A stretch of 64,000 nucleotides of DNA from Galerina marginata (GCA_023014335.1 JAECYW010000012.1:2046001-2110000); one strand, 5' to 3'. Positions 1-11,635 are shown, counted from the first letter of the stretch. A program made the numbers and translations. Notes: generated from the sequence alone by a model not told the origin.

Positions 1-565
1 TTTCCTTATCATCAATCAGTTCGCTTTTTCTTACCCCTCCTTCTATAACAGAAAGCAGCTCGAAATTGGGGGGGCTATGTAACATATTACTTACTATATT
101 TCATTCAGGATTCGATCTAAAGGGATTCAACTCCCTCATGAAAACATACGTACAAATTTCTTGTTGATTTCTATTCCGAAGGACAATTGTTAGGAGTTGT
201 ATCGCACAGTAGGACCACTTTTGATTACGTAACAACTGTCTGTAGAAATACTCGTTCATGCCTCATGGCAAAACTATCTTTTTTACATCCATCATCTGCT
301 AACGCTTCAAGAACAGGACGCTGTACTACCAGCTCTGTTGCTTGAAGATTAGGAGATTGGATTAAGATCTAAGACTTTACCTTGTCGACGTTTCACGAGG
401 GTAACCTCGAAGACAGAGATTGCCTAGGGTTTGGGAACAAACCTCAGGAGTCTTGCCCAACAAAGTAGGGACTTAGGTCTCAACACCAATGTTCATTTGC
501 GACTTACGCAAGACACGCCACCCACGTCTTACATAGTGAGCCAATTTGCGGCACTTTGGGTTCGC
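1..565. other. left flank, no gene seen
   Basis: AT-leaning sequence up to the target-site duplication of the Copia element. I found no open frame with recognisable protein features and no RNA gene. Confidence 0.5.
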
Positions 566-618
566 CATTCTGTTGGAATTGCGTGTACAAACCGGCACGA
601 GAGCACGGCGGTTGAGTC

Positions 619-1533
619 ATGAAGACGGAAATAGTCCAATATTTCGAAATCACTAACCTTGGAGAGCTTCATTGGATCCTCGGCATTGAAGTTTGTCGCA
701 TTCGCGAAGAACACCGTATTCTCCTTTCCCAACACTCCTATTTCGAATCCATCATACGCCGCTATGGATTCGAAGCCCTTAAGCCCATGTCCATCCCAAT
801 GGATCCAAATGTACGACTTCCCTCGGATCAGTCCCCATTGATGACGCAGGAATTCGCCAGGATGCGCGATGTCCCATACCACGAAGCCGTCGGTTCTCTC
901 ATGTATGCCTCACTCGGAACTCGCCCCGATATTACCTACGCCGTGCAGGCCGTCTCGCGTTTCGCTTCCAAGCCCGGAATTGCGCATTGGGACGCAGTAA
1001 AGCGAATTTTTCATTACTTGAACGGCTCGAAAAATTTGTGGTTGTCATATGGCGGACAGAGGAAGGAGTTGGTGGGATTTGCGGACGCGGATGGAAACAT
1101 GGCAGAAGACCGCCATGCAATTTCAGGGTACGCCTTCATTCTTCACGGCGGCGCGATTTCCTGGACCACGAAATGTCAAGAAATCATCTCACTATCCACC
1201 ACGGAGTCCGAATATGTTGCTGCGGCTCACGCTGCCAAAGAAGGTTTTTGGCTGCGTTCACTCATCACGCAATTGTTCGCCACGAAGCTCGACCCCACCA
1301 CCTTGTTTTCCGACAACCAGTCCGCCATCGCACTCGCCAAGGACCACCAGTATCACGCCAGGACAAAGCACATTGATATCCGATTCCATTTTATTCGCTG
1401 GATTGTCAAAAACGGATCCATCCGACTCATTTATTGCCCCACCGACGACATGGTCGCGGACGCCTTAACTAAGGCGCTCCCCTCGCCGAAAGTCAAGCAT
1501 TTTGCTGCGGAACTTGGCCTCGTATTGGTTTGA
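619..1533 (+). pseudogene. Copia polyprotein fragment: RT C-terminus plus RNase H
   Basis: An open frame of 304 codons covers the C-terminal part of a Copia reverse transcriptase (thumb/connection region, with SLMYASLGTRPDITYAV near residue 95) followed by the RNase H domain. Visible RNase H landmarks are LSTTESEYVAA (catalytic Glu), FSDNQSAIALA (Asp), RTKHIDIR and ADALTKALP. The frame ends with TGA immediately before the purine run GAGGGGGAG, the polypurine tract that primes plus-strand synthesis next to the 3' LTR. The start ATG at 619 is an accident of the deletion junction and not a native start. The remaining frame is intact, so the deletion may be fairly recent. Confidence 0.9.
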
Positions 1534-1540
1534 GGGGGAG

Positions 1541-1941
1541 TGTTGGAATTGCGTGTGCAAACCGGCACAAGAGCGCGGCGGTTGAGTCACACCGCCGTGC
1601 GTGAACTATTTCTTTCTTAGTTGAGTAACTTTTGCTTCCGCCCTATGTAGTATACATTTGCACTGTCGACGAGATGCCTCATCGACACTCTTGGCTATCC
1701 TATGACCACTGCGGATGAATTCCGCCGCGTATTCTTCGGTATTTCATAGCTCACATATACTGTAGTTCTACGTTTTTGCACCTCAGTCTTTGCCCCCATA
1801 GACTGAGGTGAGCTATAACTTGTACTTCATATTTGTATACTTTTACTTATGAGATCCTAGCTACTTTGTATCTAGGTATCTATCAATATACTTAGTCTTT
1901 GCCCCCATAGACTGAGCTACTTTGTATCTAGAATTCCTACA
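1541..1941 (+). repeat. 3' LTR of the Copia element (401 bp)
   Basis: It begins TGTTGGAATT just after the polypurine tract and ends AATTCCTACA just before the CATTC duplication. Inside are two copies of a segment containing TCTTTGCCCCCATAGACTGAG (near 1785 and 1892), the first a good inverted repeat (CCTCAGTCT/AGACTGAGG), and two copies of CTACTTTGTATCTAG. The 3' part of the LTR therefore carries an internal direct duplication. Confidence 0.85.
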
Positions 1942-1946
1942 CATTC

Positions 1947-2389
1947 CTCAGTCAATTTTTATTCGTTCCCCCTGAAATTTTACAAGGTAATAGAGAACGT
2001 ATACAGCTCACAGGAAAATTTCATTTCATCAAAAAAGACTCATTTTTGGCTGAGTTATGAAGGTGTAACACTCAGTGGTGGCGTAACATTAACCAGTGGA
2101 TGACTGTATAGTAAATACGTGTAAACAGCTTTTATATCTTGGAACCCCCGATGTGTGATAAAAAATAGTAAAGCAATATTCTCTGGTTCATTTTGAGCTT
2201 GTGATCTAATCTAAATTATTTTACGGAGATGGGCCACAGGCTGCAGTTTTTTATTCACCATTGTTCTCAGTCGAGCTGCTCATCTCGCATTCAATTTCAA
2301 GTCGGTCTCTGCTCAATCTCGACCATTACATAATGCAATTCCAAATCGGGACATCACGTGCAGGGTACGTAATGTCGAAAACTCGCGGT
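1947..2389. other. AT-rich spacer
   Basis: Downstream flank of the retrotransposon. No coding signal or RNA gene was recognised. Confidence 0.4.
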
Positions 2390-2545
2390 GACCGGTCCCA
2401 GGTCACAGCGAACAAGCTTACGCCCCGTCGCTACGCGCCGGGGTTCGCTTCGCTCACCCGGCTCTGCGCTACGGGTCTTCAGCTTGCCGGGGCTGCGCCC
2501 CTGGACCCTGCTCTGTCGGCGCTTCGCGCCTCCATAGTGAATTAA
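2390..2545. repeat. GC-rich block of consecutive short hairpins
   Basis: An abrupt GC-rich patch in AT-rich DNA. Short inverted repeats follow each other: CCCCG...CGGGG near 2423, ACCCG...CGGGT near 2456, and GCGCTTCGCGC near 2519. The segment GCGCTTCGCGCCTCCATAGTG is echoed at about 2573-2593 (GCGCTTTGCGCCTCCATAAT). The open frames across it on both strands look like by-products of base composition. Confidence 0.6.
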
Positions 2546-2629
2546 TTTTTTTAACACTGGAGTGATTGAGTCAGCGCTTTGCGCCTCCATAATGGATTTA
2601 AATTCTAATACGTTGAATTTGAGTAGACG

Positions 2630-2695
2630 AAAAAATGCAAGACAGAAGCAGGCAGTCTCGCTTCGCTCGCCTACCTGCTTCTGCCTTGCATTTTT
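2630..2695. repeat. long hairpin, 25-bp arms
   Basis: Positions 2630-2654 and 2671-2695 are inverted copies with about two mismatches around a 16-17 nt loop (TCGCTTCGCTCGCC). Both arms contain an A/T run, TGCAAG and CAGAAGCAGG. Confidence 0.8.
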
Positions 2696-2743
2696 TCTAT
2701 TTCTTATACTTAGGTAGAAACACAGAATAAAATTTTAGTCAAC

Positions 2744-2789
2744 AAAAAAATGAGAGGCAGAAACTACCTGCTTCTGCCTCTCATTTTTT
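2744..2789. repeat. second hairpin, about 18-bp arms
   Basis: The arms AAAAAATGAGAGGCAGAA and TTCTGCCTCTCATTTTTT are exact inverted copies with a 9-nt loop containing ACTACCTGC. The A/T run, GGCAGAA and CTACCTGC are shared with the hairpin at 2630-2695, so the two are related copies. Confidence 0.8.
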
Positions 2790-3051
2790 CGTATTCATGT
2801 TCAGTTCACTAATTTAAATGTATCCATGCTTTTAATAAATGTATATCATTCTACTTAAAAACATTAATCTAATACACTAATATATAACTAAAGTAGGATG
2901 GGTGAGCGGAGAGCAGTGGTTGTGGTTGGACAAAGCGGCAGTCCCAATGCTCAGTATCATTCCCTACACTGATATGGTAGGTTCTGCGCTGACGTGGTGG
3001 GGTGGTGGCCTACGCAACAGGTGCTGTGCTCGCGTTGTCGTTTGCCTCCTC

Positions 3052-3381
3052 GTACCCCCGACACCTGCACGGTGGGTTTCTCGCTGATGTGGGGGGTACT
3101 GGGCACAACAGCCGTCGTCGCTGACGGAGGGGGTGCGGCGTGCTGTCTCCTCGTCTCCTCTTAACTACCCCACACCTTGCGGTGAGTTCCCGTTGACATG
3201 GGGGTACTGGACGCGCAACGATCATCGTCGCAAATGGTGGGTATGGTGTCGAGGCGTGGACTGGAGCTATATACCCACACCGACACGGTTGATTTCCGTG
3301 TTGATGTCGGGTGTGCGTCGTCTCGTCGCCTCCTCGTACCCCCACACCTACGTGGTCGACTCCTCGTTGATGTGGGGGTAC
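3052..3381 (+). repeat. array of four hairpin-bearing repeats
   Basis: Four degenerate copies (about 3052-3099, 3166-3206, 3272-3315, 3336-3381) share a plan: a left arm like TACCCCCACACC, about 24 nt of spacer containing CGTTGATG or a variant, then a right arm like GATGTGGGGGTAC. In the last copy GTACCCCCACA (3336-3346) and TGTGGGGGTAC (3371-3381) pair perfectly. Open frames here differ in every copy, so I do not read them as genes. Confidence 0.65.
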
Positions 3382-3589
3382 GCAGATGGTGGGTGTGGTT
3401 AGGCGCTGAACGGTGGTGGGGTGTGGGTTCGCTGTACGACAGCAGTTATTTTTATTACTTGCCTGGTGATCGCCCTCCCCCCCTCCCGAAATCCCTCGTT
3501 GGAAGGGAGGGGCACGACGTGCCGGGCGTATTTACCCCCTCGTCGCGTGTTCTTGCTGTGAGGTGGCGGTGAATGTGGGTCCTAAGGAG

Positions 3590-4012
3590 CTGGCCGGCGC
3601 TGTAATAGGGAGGGTAGTTAGTTGCACGGCGGGCGTCGTATTGGCAACATACCTGGGTGTAGTTGTCGTGAGCTGGAGTCAGAGCGGGGCGCGGCGGAGT
3701 GCCGAGGCGCTGGACGGTGCTGCGATGTCGGTTAGTTGCACAGTGGGGGTCGTTTTCTCGACGTACCTGGGTGTGGTTATCGTGATGTGGCTCCAGAACG
3801 GAGGTAACACGGAGTGCCGAAGCACCGATACCGTGCTGCGAGGTGGGTGGTGGCGGTCGTTTTCGTGGCTCACCTGGTTAGGGTGTGGGTTAGCTGCGCC
3901 GCGGCGGTCATTTTCGTTGCGTACCTGGTGATTTCCCCACCCGAAATCCTTCATTTCATCTTATTTCCGGCCCACATCCTTGTTGGAGGGGAGGGGCTCT
4001 CGGAATGGTGCC
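3590..4012 (+). repeat. degenerate tandem repeat, family 1, left copy
   Basis: Three or more units of about 120-160 bp share a core resembling GTTAGTTGCACNGNGGGNGTCGT followed by ACNTACCTGG (near 3617, 3733 and 3890). The last unit continues into a stretch reading TTTCCGGCCCACATCCTTGTTGGAG and a G-rich end (3966-4010). The same order is found at 57,340-57,450 (GTTAGCTGCACAG, then CTTCCGGCCCACATCTTTG), so this is a dispersed family. I saw no plausible protein. Confidence 0.7.
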
Positions 4013-4219
4013 GGGCTTCGTTTGGGCGATGTTGGCTAAGGGGAATGGGCGGGACGGATGTGTGGAGAGGGTGGTGGTTGAGATGAAAGAAATTACCCGA
4101 TGCGGCGTGGTTGGAGACCGTCGGATGACCGGAATTCAAAGTTACCGATATTACCGACACTCTAAAGAGGGGAGGGTTTGCTTAGTCACTATTTGTCAGC
4201 ATTAGTCATCATTGTATAG

Positions 4220-5760
4220 ATGCTCTATAGAACCTTGATCTCGTTTTGTTCACATCCACAATTTTTGGCAGGGAAACGGGCTCGAGACTTTGCCATTCCC
4301 ACAGACTTCGCCAAACCGAGCTTCCGTCCCCACCATATAGCCTTCCTCCTCCTCCAACGCTCACTCACTCGTGCAATCTCTCTCCAGATAGGACTCCAGG
4401 TAGGACTTCATTATCTTTGGTAACGGTAAGCCGCTTTTTTTAAACTATTACTATTGTTTGTTCCTGTACACATTCTGTTTCATTCGGGTTACTGAACATT
4501 GTTTTGAACAGCTACCTTGAGGGATCGCGTCTTCGCACACATCCCGCCCGTCGTCCAAAATGACACCAGTGCTTCCCCCAACATTGCCTCTATCCACCCC
4601 CTCGTTATTGCGTCATGTACGGTGGACGGTGAAGGTTACGAACGAATCAAACGACACACCATCATACGTGTTTTTGTTTCACTCGCCGTACTGATCTCCC
4701 GAGAATCCGTGATTGGCTTGGTCCTGGGGAGAACGCGACAGCAGCTACGCAATCGACGCTAGCAACGGAGGACGACTAACGGCAACCCGCGCAGCCTGAC
4801 AGGTCGCTGTGCACCTCCTGCGGTGGTAATCAAGGACACGAGAACGAATGCACCAGTACTCGTTTCGCATTTGTTGATGGAACACCGGGCTATTGTTCCG
4901 CTGGTGAAGGAAAAACCTTGTCTGGCGTAAGTATCAGTTTTTTTTCATGTTCCAAAACTCCTTACCCCCTTCGCCGCGCCCTCATAACCTCCACGTTAGC
5001 TTTCTGCATTCAAATGCTTGACTAACAACGTCCCGCGAGCATAGTTTCCCAGACAAATTTGGAGGCTCCCTCCGCACCCGCCATGACCCGTCCACCTCCC
5101 TGTGTCCCAATATTCCCCCTGCCCTTTCTTTGACCCATTCCGTCCCCTTTATTTGCCCCCTCCCCCGCCAACCCGACACGTCAGACTCAGGTGGCCGCGC
5201 ACGTTCCCGCGGCACGATTCGCCCAGCATCAAGGACACGAACGAGTGCAGCAGCACCCATTTTGTTTTGGAAACTAGCGTCATGTGGGCTGAAGGAAACG
5301 GAGGAACTGCCAAAACTACCAGGTCAGTATTTTTTTTTTTATTGTTCAAAACCTTGCTTACCTCGTATCTAGCACTTGCACACCACCCATCAACTCCTGG
5401 ACTTCAAAATGTCGACGTTCAACGTCCCGCATGCACGTTGTCAAGTGGAGCCGATATCGGGGAATCTTCGAAGTAACGAGGTATCTGTTCATATCGTCGT
5501 CAAATGCTTACTCACCACGATTACAGAACCCCGGGGCATCAACGATGACGTCAGGGTTGCCATCACCAAACATCACCCGCCAGCTCATTGCGAGCGAAGC
5601 GAGCAATCATTCTCTAGGGGTGGAACGGGCGACCAAACAAAGCCACTTTCTGGATTCGCTGATGGAAATCTTTCGGTATTTCTCTCGCTCTGTACGTCTT
5701 AATTGTTCTTCGATCTTCCTGAATTTTTGTGGACGTGTATAACTCGTTGTATTCTGTAGG
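4220..5760 (+). repeat. exon-intron-like tandem repeat, family 2, left copy
   Basis: The region shows several well-formed GT-AG intron-like segments: 4426-4511, 4927-4999, 5322-5371 (ending TTACCTCGTATCTAG) and 5480-5525 (ending TTACTCACCACGATTACAG). Between the last two is a short segment (5372-5479) containing GACTTCAAAATGTCGACG and GTCAAGTGGAGCCGATATC. It aligns by eye with 59,481-59,589 in the right-hand array. Unit order and orientation match the right array. No unit has a convincing long frame, so the coding potential is unclear. Confidence 0.6.
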
Positions 5761-8700
5761 TATATCTAAAAAAACCGGCTGGTTTGATCAAGATTTCACC
5801 AATTCAAGGACGGTCCTGTTTGCGGGTGTAACTGAACATGTCGGCTCTCATTCCTCTTGTTTCGTCAATTTCTGACTCAGAAAGGTCAATCTAGTCGTAT
5901 TTTACTGTTTACATACATATTGTGTTTATACAATGACCACAAAGCTCGGATGCGAAGCGAGCATTGCCTCCCCAGATTGCGGTTACCTAGTACAACACTT
6001 CATTGGGTGTCGAGCACCCGCACCCACATTCCCAAACTTACGTTCCCGCTGCACAAAGGCGAAAGCATCCGCAAGAAAAAAGCCGCGATGAAGAACTTAC
6101 CAATGAGCTCGCAGCCAGCCGACGCTGCCAACAATACTCCTCCTCCTCCTACTTGCCCGTTCTCTCCGCCCCTGGGCCTGCACCTGCACCTCAAAACTCG
6201 ACTCCGAATCATCAAGACACGCCGCTAGCACCACCCGCGGATCGTCTTGTCATTCGTTTGTTTGGCCGGTGTGGCTGGAGTTGGAGGTTCGGAATACCAA
6301 GGGTACGGACGCGGGATGTGGTCGAGTCTCGACGAGGATGGGTACGAGGTCAACCGGCTTTTACGGTGTGGCCACTTGATGCCACTACTACCTCTCTCCT
6401 GTGGTTCGTAGCCTTCGTTTTTGCTGCCCTTGCTGCCTCCCTTATGTTGTAGGGTTTCTCGGAGTGTTTGCTGCTGCGGCTGGTGCCTCTCGCTTTTCGT
6501 AGCCATTGTTGCCACTGCCATCGCCGCTCGTAGCCTTTGCTCCTGTCTCCTTTCCGTTTTTTGTAGCCGCCGCCGCGGCTGCCTCCCTTTTGTTGTAGGG
6601 ATTCTTGTAGCCTTTGCTGCTGCTACTGACACCCGTCTCTCTTTTTTAGCTCGTGGATGTATAGACAGCATTAGAAACACATGGGACGGTTAAGAATCTT
6701 AAAATACTGCGAGGGAGACTCTGTAGACGGCGACCTGCCCTGTGAGTCGCAAAAACCTGTCGAACCATGACTTGTTTTGCTTTTCTCTCTACCTCACCGC
6801 TCGCCACTTACCCGCTCAGCGACAGGCTTGACCTCATTGCACCATCCCCCATTCAAAGCAACTCTGCCGGCCTGCAGCAATACTGGCCTAATGCCGGCTC
6901 TGACTCCCACAGCAGTAACAATTGCGAGTGGTGTGGTTGCAGTCTATGCTGCTGCTTGAATACGAGGGTTATGTCGCCCAGCATCCTCGTGCCTGCCGGA
7001 TCACTCCAGTTTTGTCTTTCACCTGTTGGCGATGACACACTCGCTGCTATAGTCACTTCATCTCCCAACCTCGCAACCTCGTTTTGTCGACGCTACGGAG
7101 TTGACGCCGCTGCCAGGACCAGCTCGAGCAGCTGACCGTTTGTGTATCGTGAAGGCGACCCGCGCACCAGGTGGGCAACAATATCTGGGTCGGCGAGTAC
7201 CAATGTTCCTCCTGCCCACCCGCCTCCACCTCTCATGCACGTCACCTCCCGTGGTCCGAGTTTTGGGAGTACAGGTGCCAGATGGCGATGGCCGGACAGT
7301 GGTAGTGATATTGGAGAAGCTGCAAGGGAATTAGGGTGAAGGACAAAGTTAAGAATGACGTGGTGGATAAGGGTGAGCTCGTGAATGTCAATGTTTCCGA
7401 TGTGAGCCAGCTGCATGCATATTAAGAAGTACGCGTTCCTTTTCCTTTTACTTGGTATTCTGATGATATATTGGCTTGACGCGTGAACCAGGGGTAGCGA
7501 AGGAGGTCCAAGTTCTCAAACAACATTACGTTCAAGCATGTCCGTCCTTTTCTAAACTCCCCATGTAGGGTGTCCGGCACAAACTTGTGGCATTCGAAAC
7601 CTTCCTCAACAAGAACCCTGCTTTCTACGAGCACGTCCTCCTTATTCAATTAGCGCTCTAAACTCTCGAGCACAACCGGCTCGCTCGCTAACAGGGTCAC
7701 CGACGTCGTCTCCCACGTTGCTCTGTCTTTTTGGGTTGAAGATAGTGGATGGACTGACATCACTTCAGTTCACAGCGAGTTTTAGTTACGGCGAATTCAG
7801 GTCGTGCATTACAAACAGCCCAAGGCATACAAGGGCACAGCGAACGTTATTTAGTAGGTATGTCCTGAATAACATACACTAAAACACATACACTAAAACA
7901 TTGTCTTCACAAGCTCCTCATTATCTAACGGCGAAGTCCCCTCCCGCTGGGAAGACATGCGCAACTACGGGACCAGCCAAACTGCGCAAGCCTTCGTCAC
8001 GACATCCCTCAGCCGTTGCGTGGTCGCCAATACCGGACACACACCACCCTCGGAGACCCCTCCGACCATGCCTTTTTTTTCCCCATTGTGTCCGCAAATT
8101 GTAGTCCTGTCAATTAGATGTTTGTAGAACATGATTTAGCTCTTTTCATGTTCTTCTATCTGTTGCAATCATGTCTATTCAAATAAGTCACCTAATTTAC
8201 TTCTTTATGGCTATCTGCAGAAATAAGGATCATTAGGTAGGGTGTAATCTGTAAACTGGAATTAGCTCATACGAGTCACTTAATTTACTTCTTTATTGGA
8301 GGCAATCATAGACACGTATTGATTAAGTGACTACTAACATTTGGAAATACTAGGTTAATTGACTGTAGAGATATTGTCATTGCGTCAACAGCAGTGGAAA
8401 ATATGCGTTAACGATGACGGAGGTAAGGTAGAGCCGTGTGGACAGCGGAGAACGCGGTGAGATCACGGTTGACGACGGTAAAAGAGGGCGTCCGTGTTGT
8501 CAATGGTTGCGTGATCAGCTGTGAAGGAGGTGGGGGTGCTCAACCACTGTGCGTGTGAAGCGTCAACCGGACACGGCACTCGTGTTGACAGCGGTGAATG
8601 GCGGCAACAGCGCGCGCCAATCCTGTCGACAATAGATGTAGGGCAGGACTACATTATGTAAAGGTAGTTAGGCTGCGAGTCGTGCCAACGACGGCGGTTA

Positions 8701-9522
8701 GTGGAGTAGCTGTAGCAGTGAGTGACGGCGCAGGCGATGAATGGTTATTGTTCGGGACAGTGACGAAGGGGCGGCAGATGAGCCTGTGGGCCGGCTACTA
8801 GTAATAAGTCGGCGATGGTGGAGGACAAAAGAAGGCGAAACGAGTCATTTAGACTCGTTTCGTGACGCACCTCGTGGGTCTTCCTCGCTCCGCCTCTGCC
8901 TACCCAAATCCATTGGAACGTCGGCCAATAGCCCTAGAAGAAGAGGGGCGCTCGAGGTAGTTGGGCGCGTTCATTCACACCTTCGGGGATGAATGAATTG
9001 GGCTGGAGGGCTGGCGCTGGTCAGCATGGCGGTCACCAAGGACAACAGCGGGAAGTGTCCAGGGTGGTGGTTAAGTCATGCGGAGATGAGCACGGCGTGG
9101 GCTTCCTGAGGGAGTCAGGACATCCGAGTCCTAGCGGCACGGTCAACAAGGAGTTTAGGTTGGTACGAGTGGGACTAGGGACAGCTTACTTCACATGCCA
9201 TGCCAGCGTTGAAGCCTGAAAGTATAGAGAAAAACTTAAAGTAAAGAGGTTAGTACAACATATAGAGTAAAGGGTAGAAATGCGTACCGATAACCAGAAC
9301 GTGACGAGGCAAGACAAAGAGGGGAGCATGAACGAAAAAGACAAAGTGATTGTTGCCGAGTAGCAGTTTCGAACGCGTATCGATCAGTATCGATCACAGC
9401 TGCCATGACTAAACTAGAAATAAAGTCTCACCAGTGTCCGAGACAACGCTATCTCCGCCAACGCCGCTGATGCTTCTAAAAATGTCTCGACAAGTTCAAC
9501 CACTATCTACATTTTCGAACAT
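5761..9522. other. no supportable gene; degraded repeats
   Basis: Several frames of 60-150 codons lie on both strands, none with recognisable features. At 5587-5607 and 5948-5960 the motif GCGAAGCGAGC recurs, matching the loop of the hairpin at 2657. The stretch 8397-8620 contains loose GACAGCGG/GTTGAC repeats. I see nothing that can be called a gene. Confidence 0.4.
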
Positions 9523-9554
9523 GATCAGTGCTTGAACATGTTCGAACACTGATC
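9523..9554. repeat. TTCGAAC hairpin at the M20 break point
   Basis: GATCAGTG-CTTGAAC and GTTCGAACACTGATC form a near-perfect inverted repeat with a 2-nt loop. More GTTCGAACA copies lie at 9515-9520 and 9583-9591. They occupy the place where the next exon of the truncated peptidase gene (ending at 9626) should be. Confidence 0.65.
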
Positions 9555-9625
9555 GAACACCGTCCCTTTGCCAATGGCCCTGTTCGAACATGAACAAAAC
9601 TGTTACTGGATCTTTGGAAACTCAC

Positions 9626-10993
9626 TCGAAGCAAGGAAGCACGCGTTTCAGCACCTCCTTAAGCTCTTTCGCCGTCGGCGCGCGAACAAGACAGCTGGTC
9701 TGTATGAGTGTACGGCGGTTACGGACGCAGTGATATGACTGACACATATTTTGCATGATCCGGTATGACTGTCGGCGTGCAGATAAATTTTAGATGACGG
9801 AAGACGTGAAGAAATCAAGGAAGAACAAACTGTTTACAGCCCAATCTTTTCCTTCAAATATGCCGTGCACACGAGTGGTTGGTTTAAGCTGCTGACGAAG
9901 TGCCGAAACGTTATTGTAAGCGAGAACTGCCGCGTCTAAGGCGTTTTTGCCTTCCCATGGCGAGAGAGCTGCATGTGCACTGTCTAAGAGTGGTATCGGC
10001 CATTTGTACTGAAAAAAGAAGTACTGACGTATGTCCTTTGTACTCAGCCGTGATCTTTTGGACTGCCAGACAGCTGGTTAAGCTAACAGACCCGACTGGT
10101 CCTGGAGCAGGATGACACCTAGAGAAAGGATTGAGAATTGCTGGCCTTGGTTTTGCCAGAAATGCTCACATCAAGCAGATGTCCATGCCTTCGTATGCGC
10201 CCTTGTTAAGGAGGATAACTTTGCCAGCACCTCCTTCTTCAGCTACCAAGTTCAGTTCAGGGTGAATTTCTCGCACAATGAGCCAATAGAACGAGGACGA
10301 ACCAGGCGTGCCTAGAAGGTTAATCTTCCCAGAAATACTGTGCTTTTCCATGGCAGCTTTGACTGCACATGCAACAGCGACACCTATAAAGCCGCAGTGT
10401 CAGTAATGTCTCAATGGCACGAGACTGTTCGTCTACCTGATATACCTATGAGGTTATGGCCACACGCATGGCCGATTCCTTGGAGTGCGTCCATCTTGTA
10501 TTGAAATTTTGTTAAAATCTGAGAAACTGTTAATAGAACGACGAAGCACCTCAGAGTTGATTCCAATAGTTCTCCCACCACTTCCGTGCTGAAATGTTGC
10601 CTGCCAAGCCGTTTCCAGATGAAAATGTTTGGTTACTTGAAATCCATGCTTGACCATGAACGCGGTATAAGCATCATGGGCATGACTGAGATGTTGTTCA
10701 GTTCCCGTGTTTGCTCATGTGCACAACGGGCGCTTACACCTCTTGAAACCCAAGTTCCGGATGAGCTGCGAAGGTAATTAGATCATTTAGATGAGTGAAA
10801 GCGGTTCATCTACTTTGTAGGACATACCATGGATGTCGAGACTCAAATCCCTAAGCTCCTGGTCCAATTCCTTGATTCTGATTTCGATAGTTTCCAATAC
10901 ATCAGGTCGATAGATTTCGTTTGAACCGGGTTTTGCGGGTGCTGGGTGCTGGTGATCACCCGGACGCCAGACGGGAACTTTTGTGGTGTTCAT
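9626..10993 (-). pseudogene. M20 metallopeptidase/amidohydrolase, 3' truncated
   Basis: Ten exons join in frame into about 288 residues: 10993-10828, 10765-10738, 10685-10550, 10494-10446, 10383-10303, 10242-10170, 10118-10029, 9979-9831, 9768-9744 and 9694-9626. The product resembles the M20 peptidase / aminoacylase-1-like 2 family of zinc hydrolases that cut amide bonds. Visible landmarks are GHACGHNL (residues 118-124, zinc ligand), LLGTPAEEGGAGK (catalytic Glu155 and zinc-binding Glu156), CHPAPGPVG, and the lid region [20 protein letters not shown]. After VRAPTAKELKEVLKRVLPCFE the frame meets a good donor (GTGAGT), but no continuation is recognisable, only TTCGAAC palindromes. About the last third, including the final zinc ligand, is missing. 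An in-frame upstream ATG at 11134 would add an Arg-rich leader, a possible mitochondrial signal. Confidence 0.8.
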
Positions 10994-11635
10994 TGCGCCC
11001 GAGACGGCTGGACGCTGATTCAAGGAGTAAAGGTTGGAAGTGTGAGAGAAAGTAGCGATTCGGATGCTTGGGCTATTGCGCCTTCTTTGGAAAAAATAGG
11101 GGGTAATTCGTCCGGCCCGAGCCCTAATCAACATTGCTTGGTGGCTCTAGATATCCGTGGTCTTTTTCGAGAAAAATATTCTAGATGTTCAGCGCCACGA
11201 CTTTTGACTATATACTTGCTTTAGAAGTAACTGCGAGCTGGCACAGCGATGCAGAAATGTGGCAAAGAGCGGTGCAATGCTCGGTTCAACCCGTGGGAGT
11301 TTAGACAGCAAATCTTATCTTATCTGTCACATATTTGGAACACATACCATTGCATCCACGCCTTTGAAGACCACCACCATCTTCGTCAACGTCTCCTGCT
11401 CCGAAACACCCGATCCATATAAGAAACTTATTCGGGCTTGCCTCTCTTCAAGACCCTGCAAAGAGCAAAAGGAGTACAATATCTGTGGGGCCCGTACAGC
11501 AAACTGTCAAGCTTTTGACTGCAGTTGGGTAAGTTACAAAATTCATTTTGTGGGTTGTTTGTGGGATATGTTTTAATTTGTCGATAGATAGATCTAATGA
11601 AACAATAAACACCCGACCGAACAACCTCTTAAGCC
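10994..11635. other. intergenic, divergent promoters
   Basis: The space between the M20 remnant (-) and the GPHR gene (+). It includes the possible N-terminal extension of the M20 frame (10994-11134). No other gene was seen. Confidence 0.5.

Larger units (their letters stand above)
571..1941 (+). mobile_element. internally deleted Ty1/Copia LTR retrotransposon
   Basis: The element starts with TGTTGGAATT and ends with AATTCCTACA, a near-perfect terminal inverted repeat, and is flanked by the 5-bp direct repeat CATTC at 566-570 and 1942-1946. This fits a target-site duplication left by integration. The complete 3' LTR is 1541-1941. Only its first 49 bases survive at the 5' end (571-619, three mismatches to 1541-1589), and they join directly to the middle of the reverse transcriptase frame. 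Gag, protease, integrase and the RT N-terminus are absent. Because the duplication still flanks both ends, the loss most likely happened after insertion. The element cannot move on its own. Confidence 0.9.

Noticed and set aside
2261..2590. 94- and 78-codon frames in the hairpin block
   Set aside because: The frames are explained by GC-rich inverted repeats and change completely across each hairpin.
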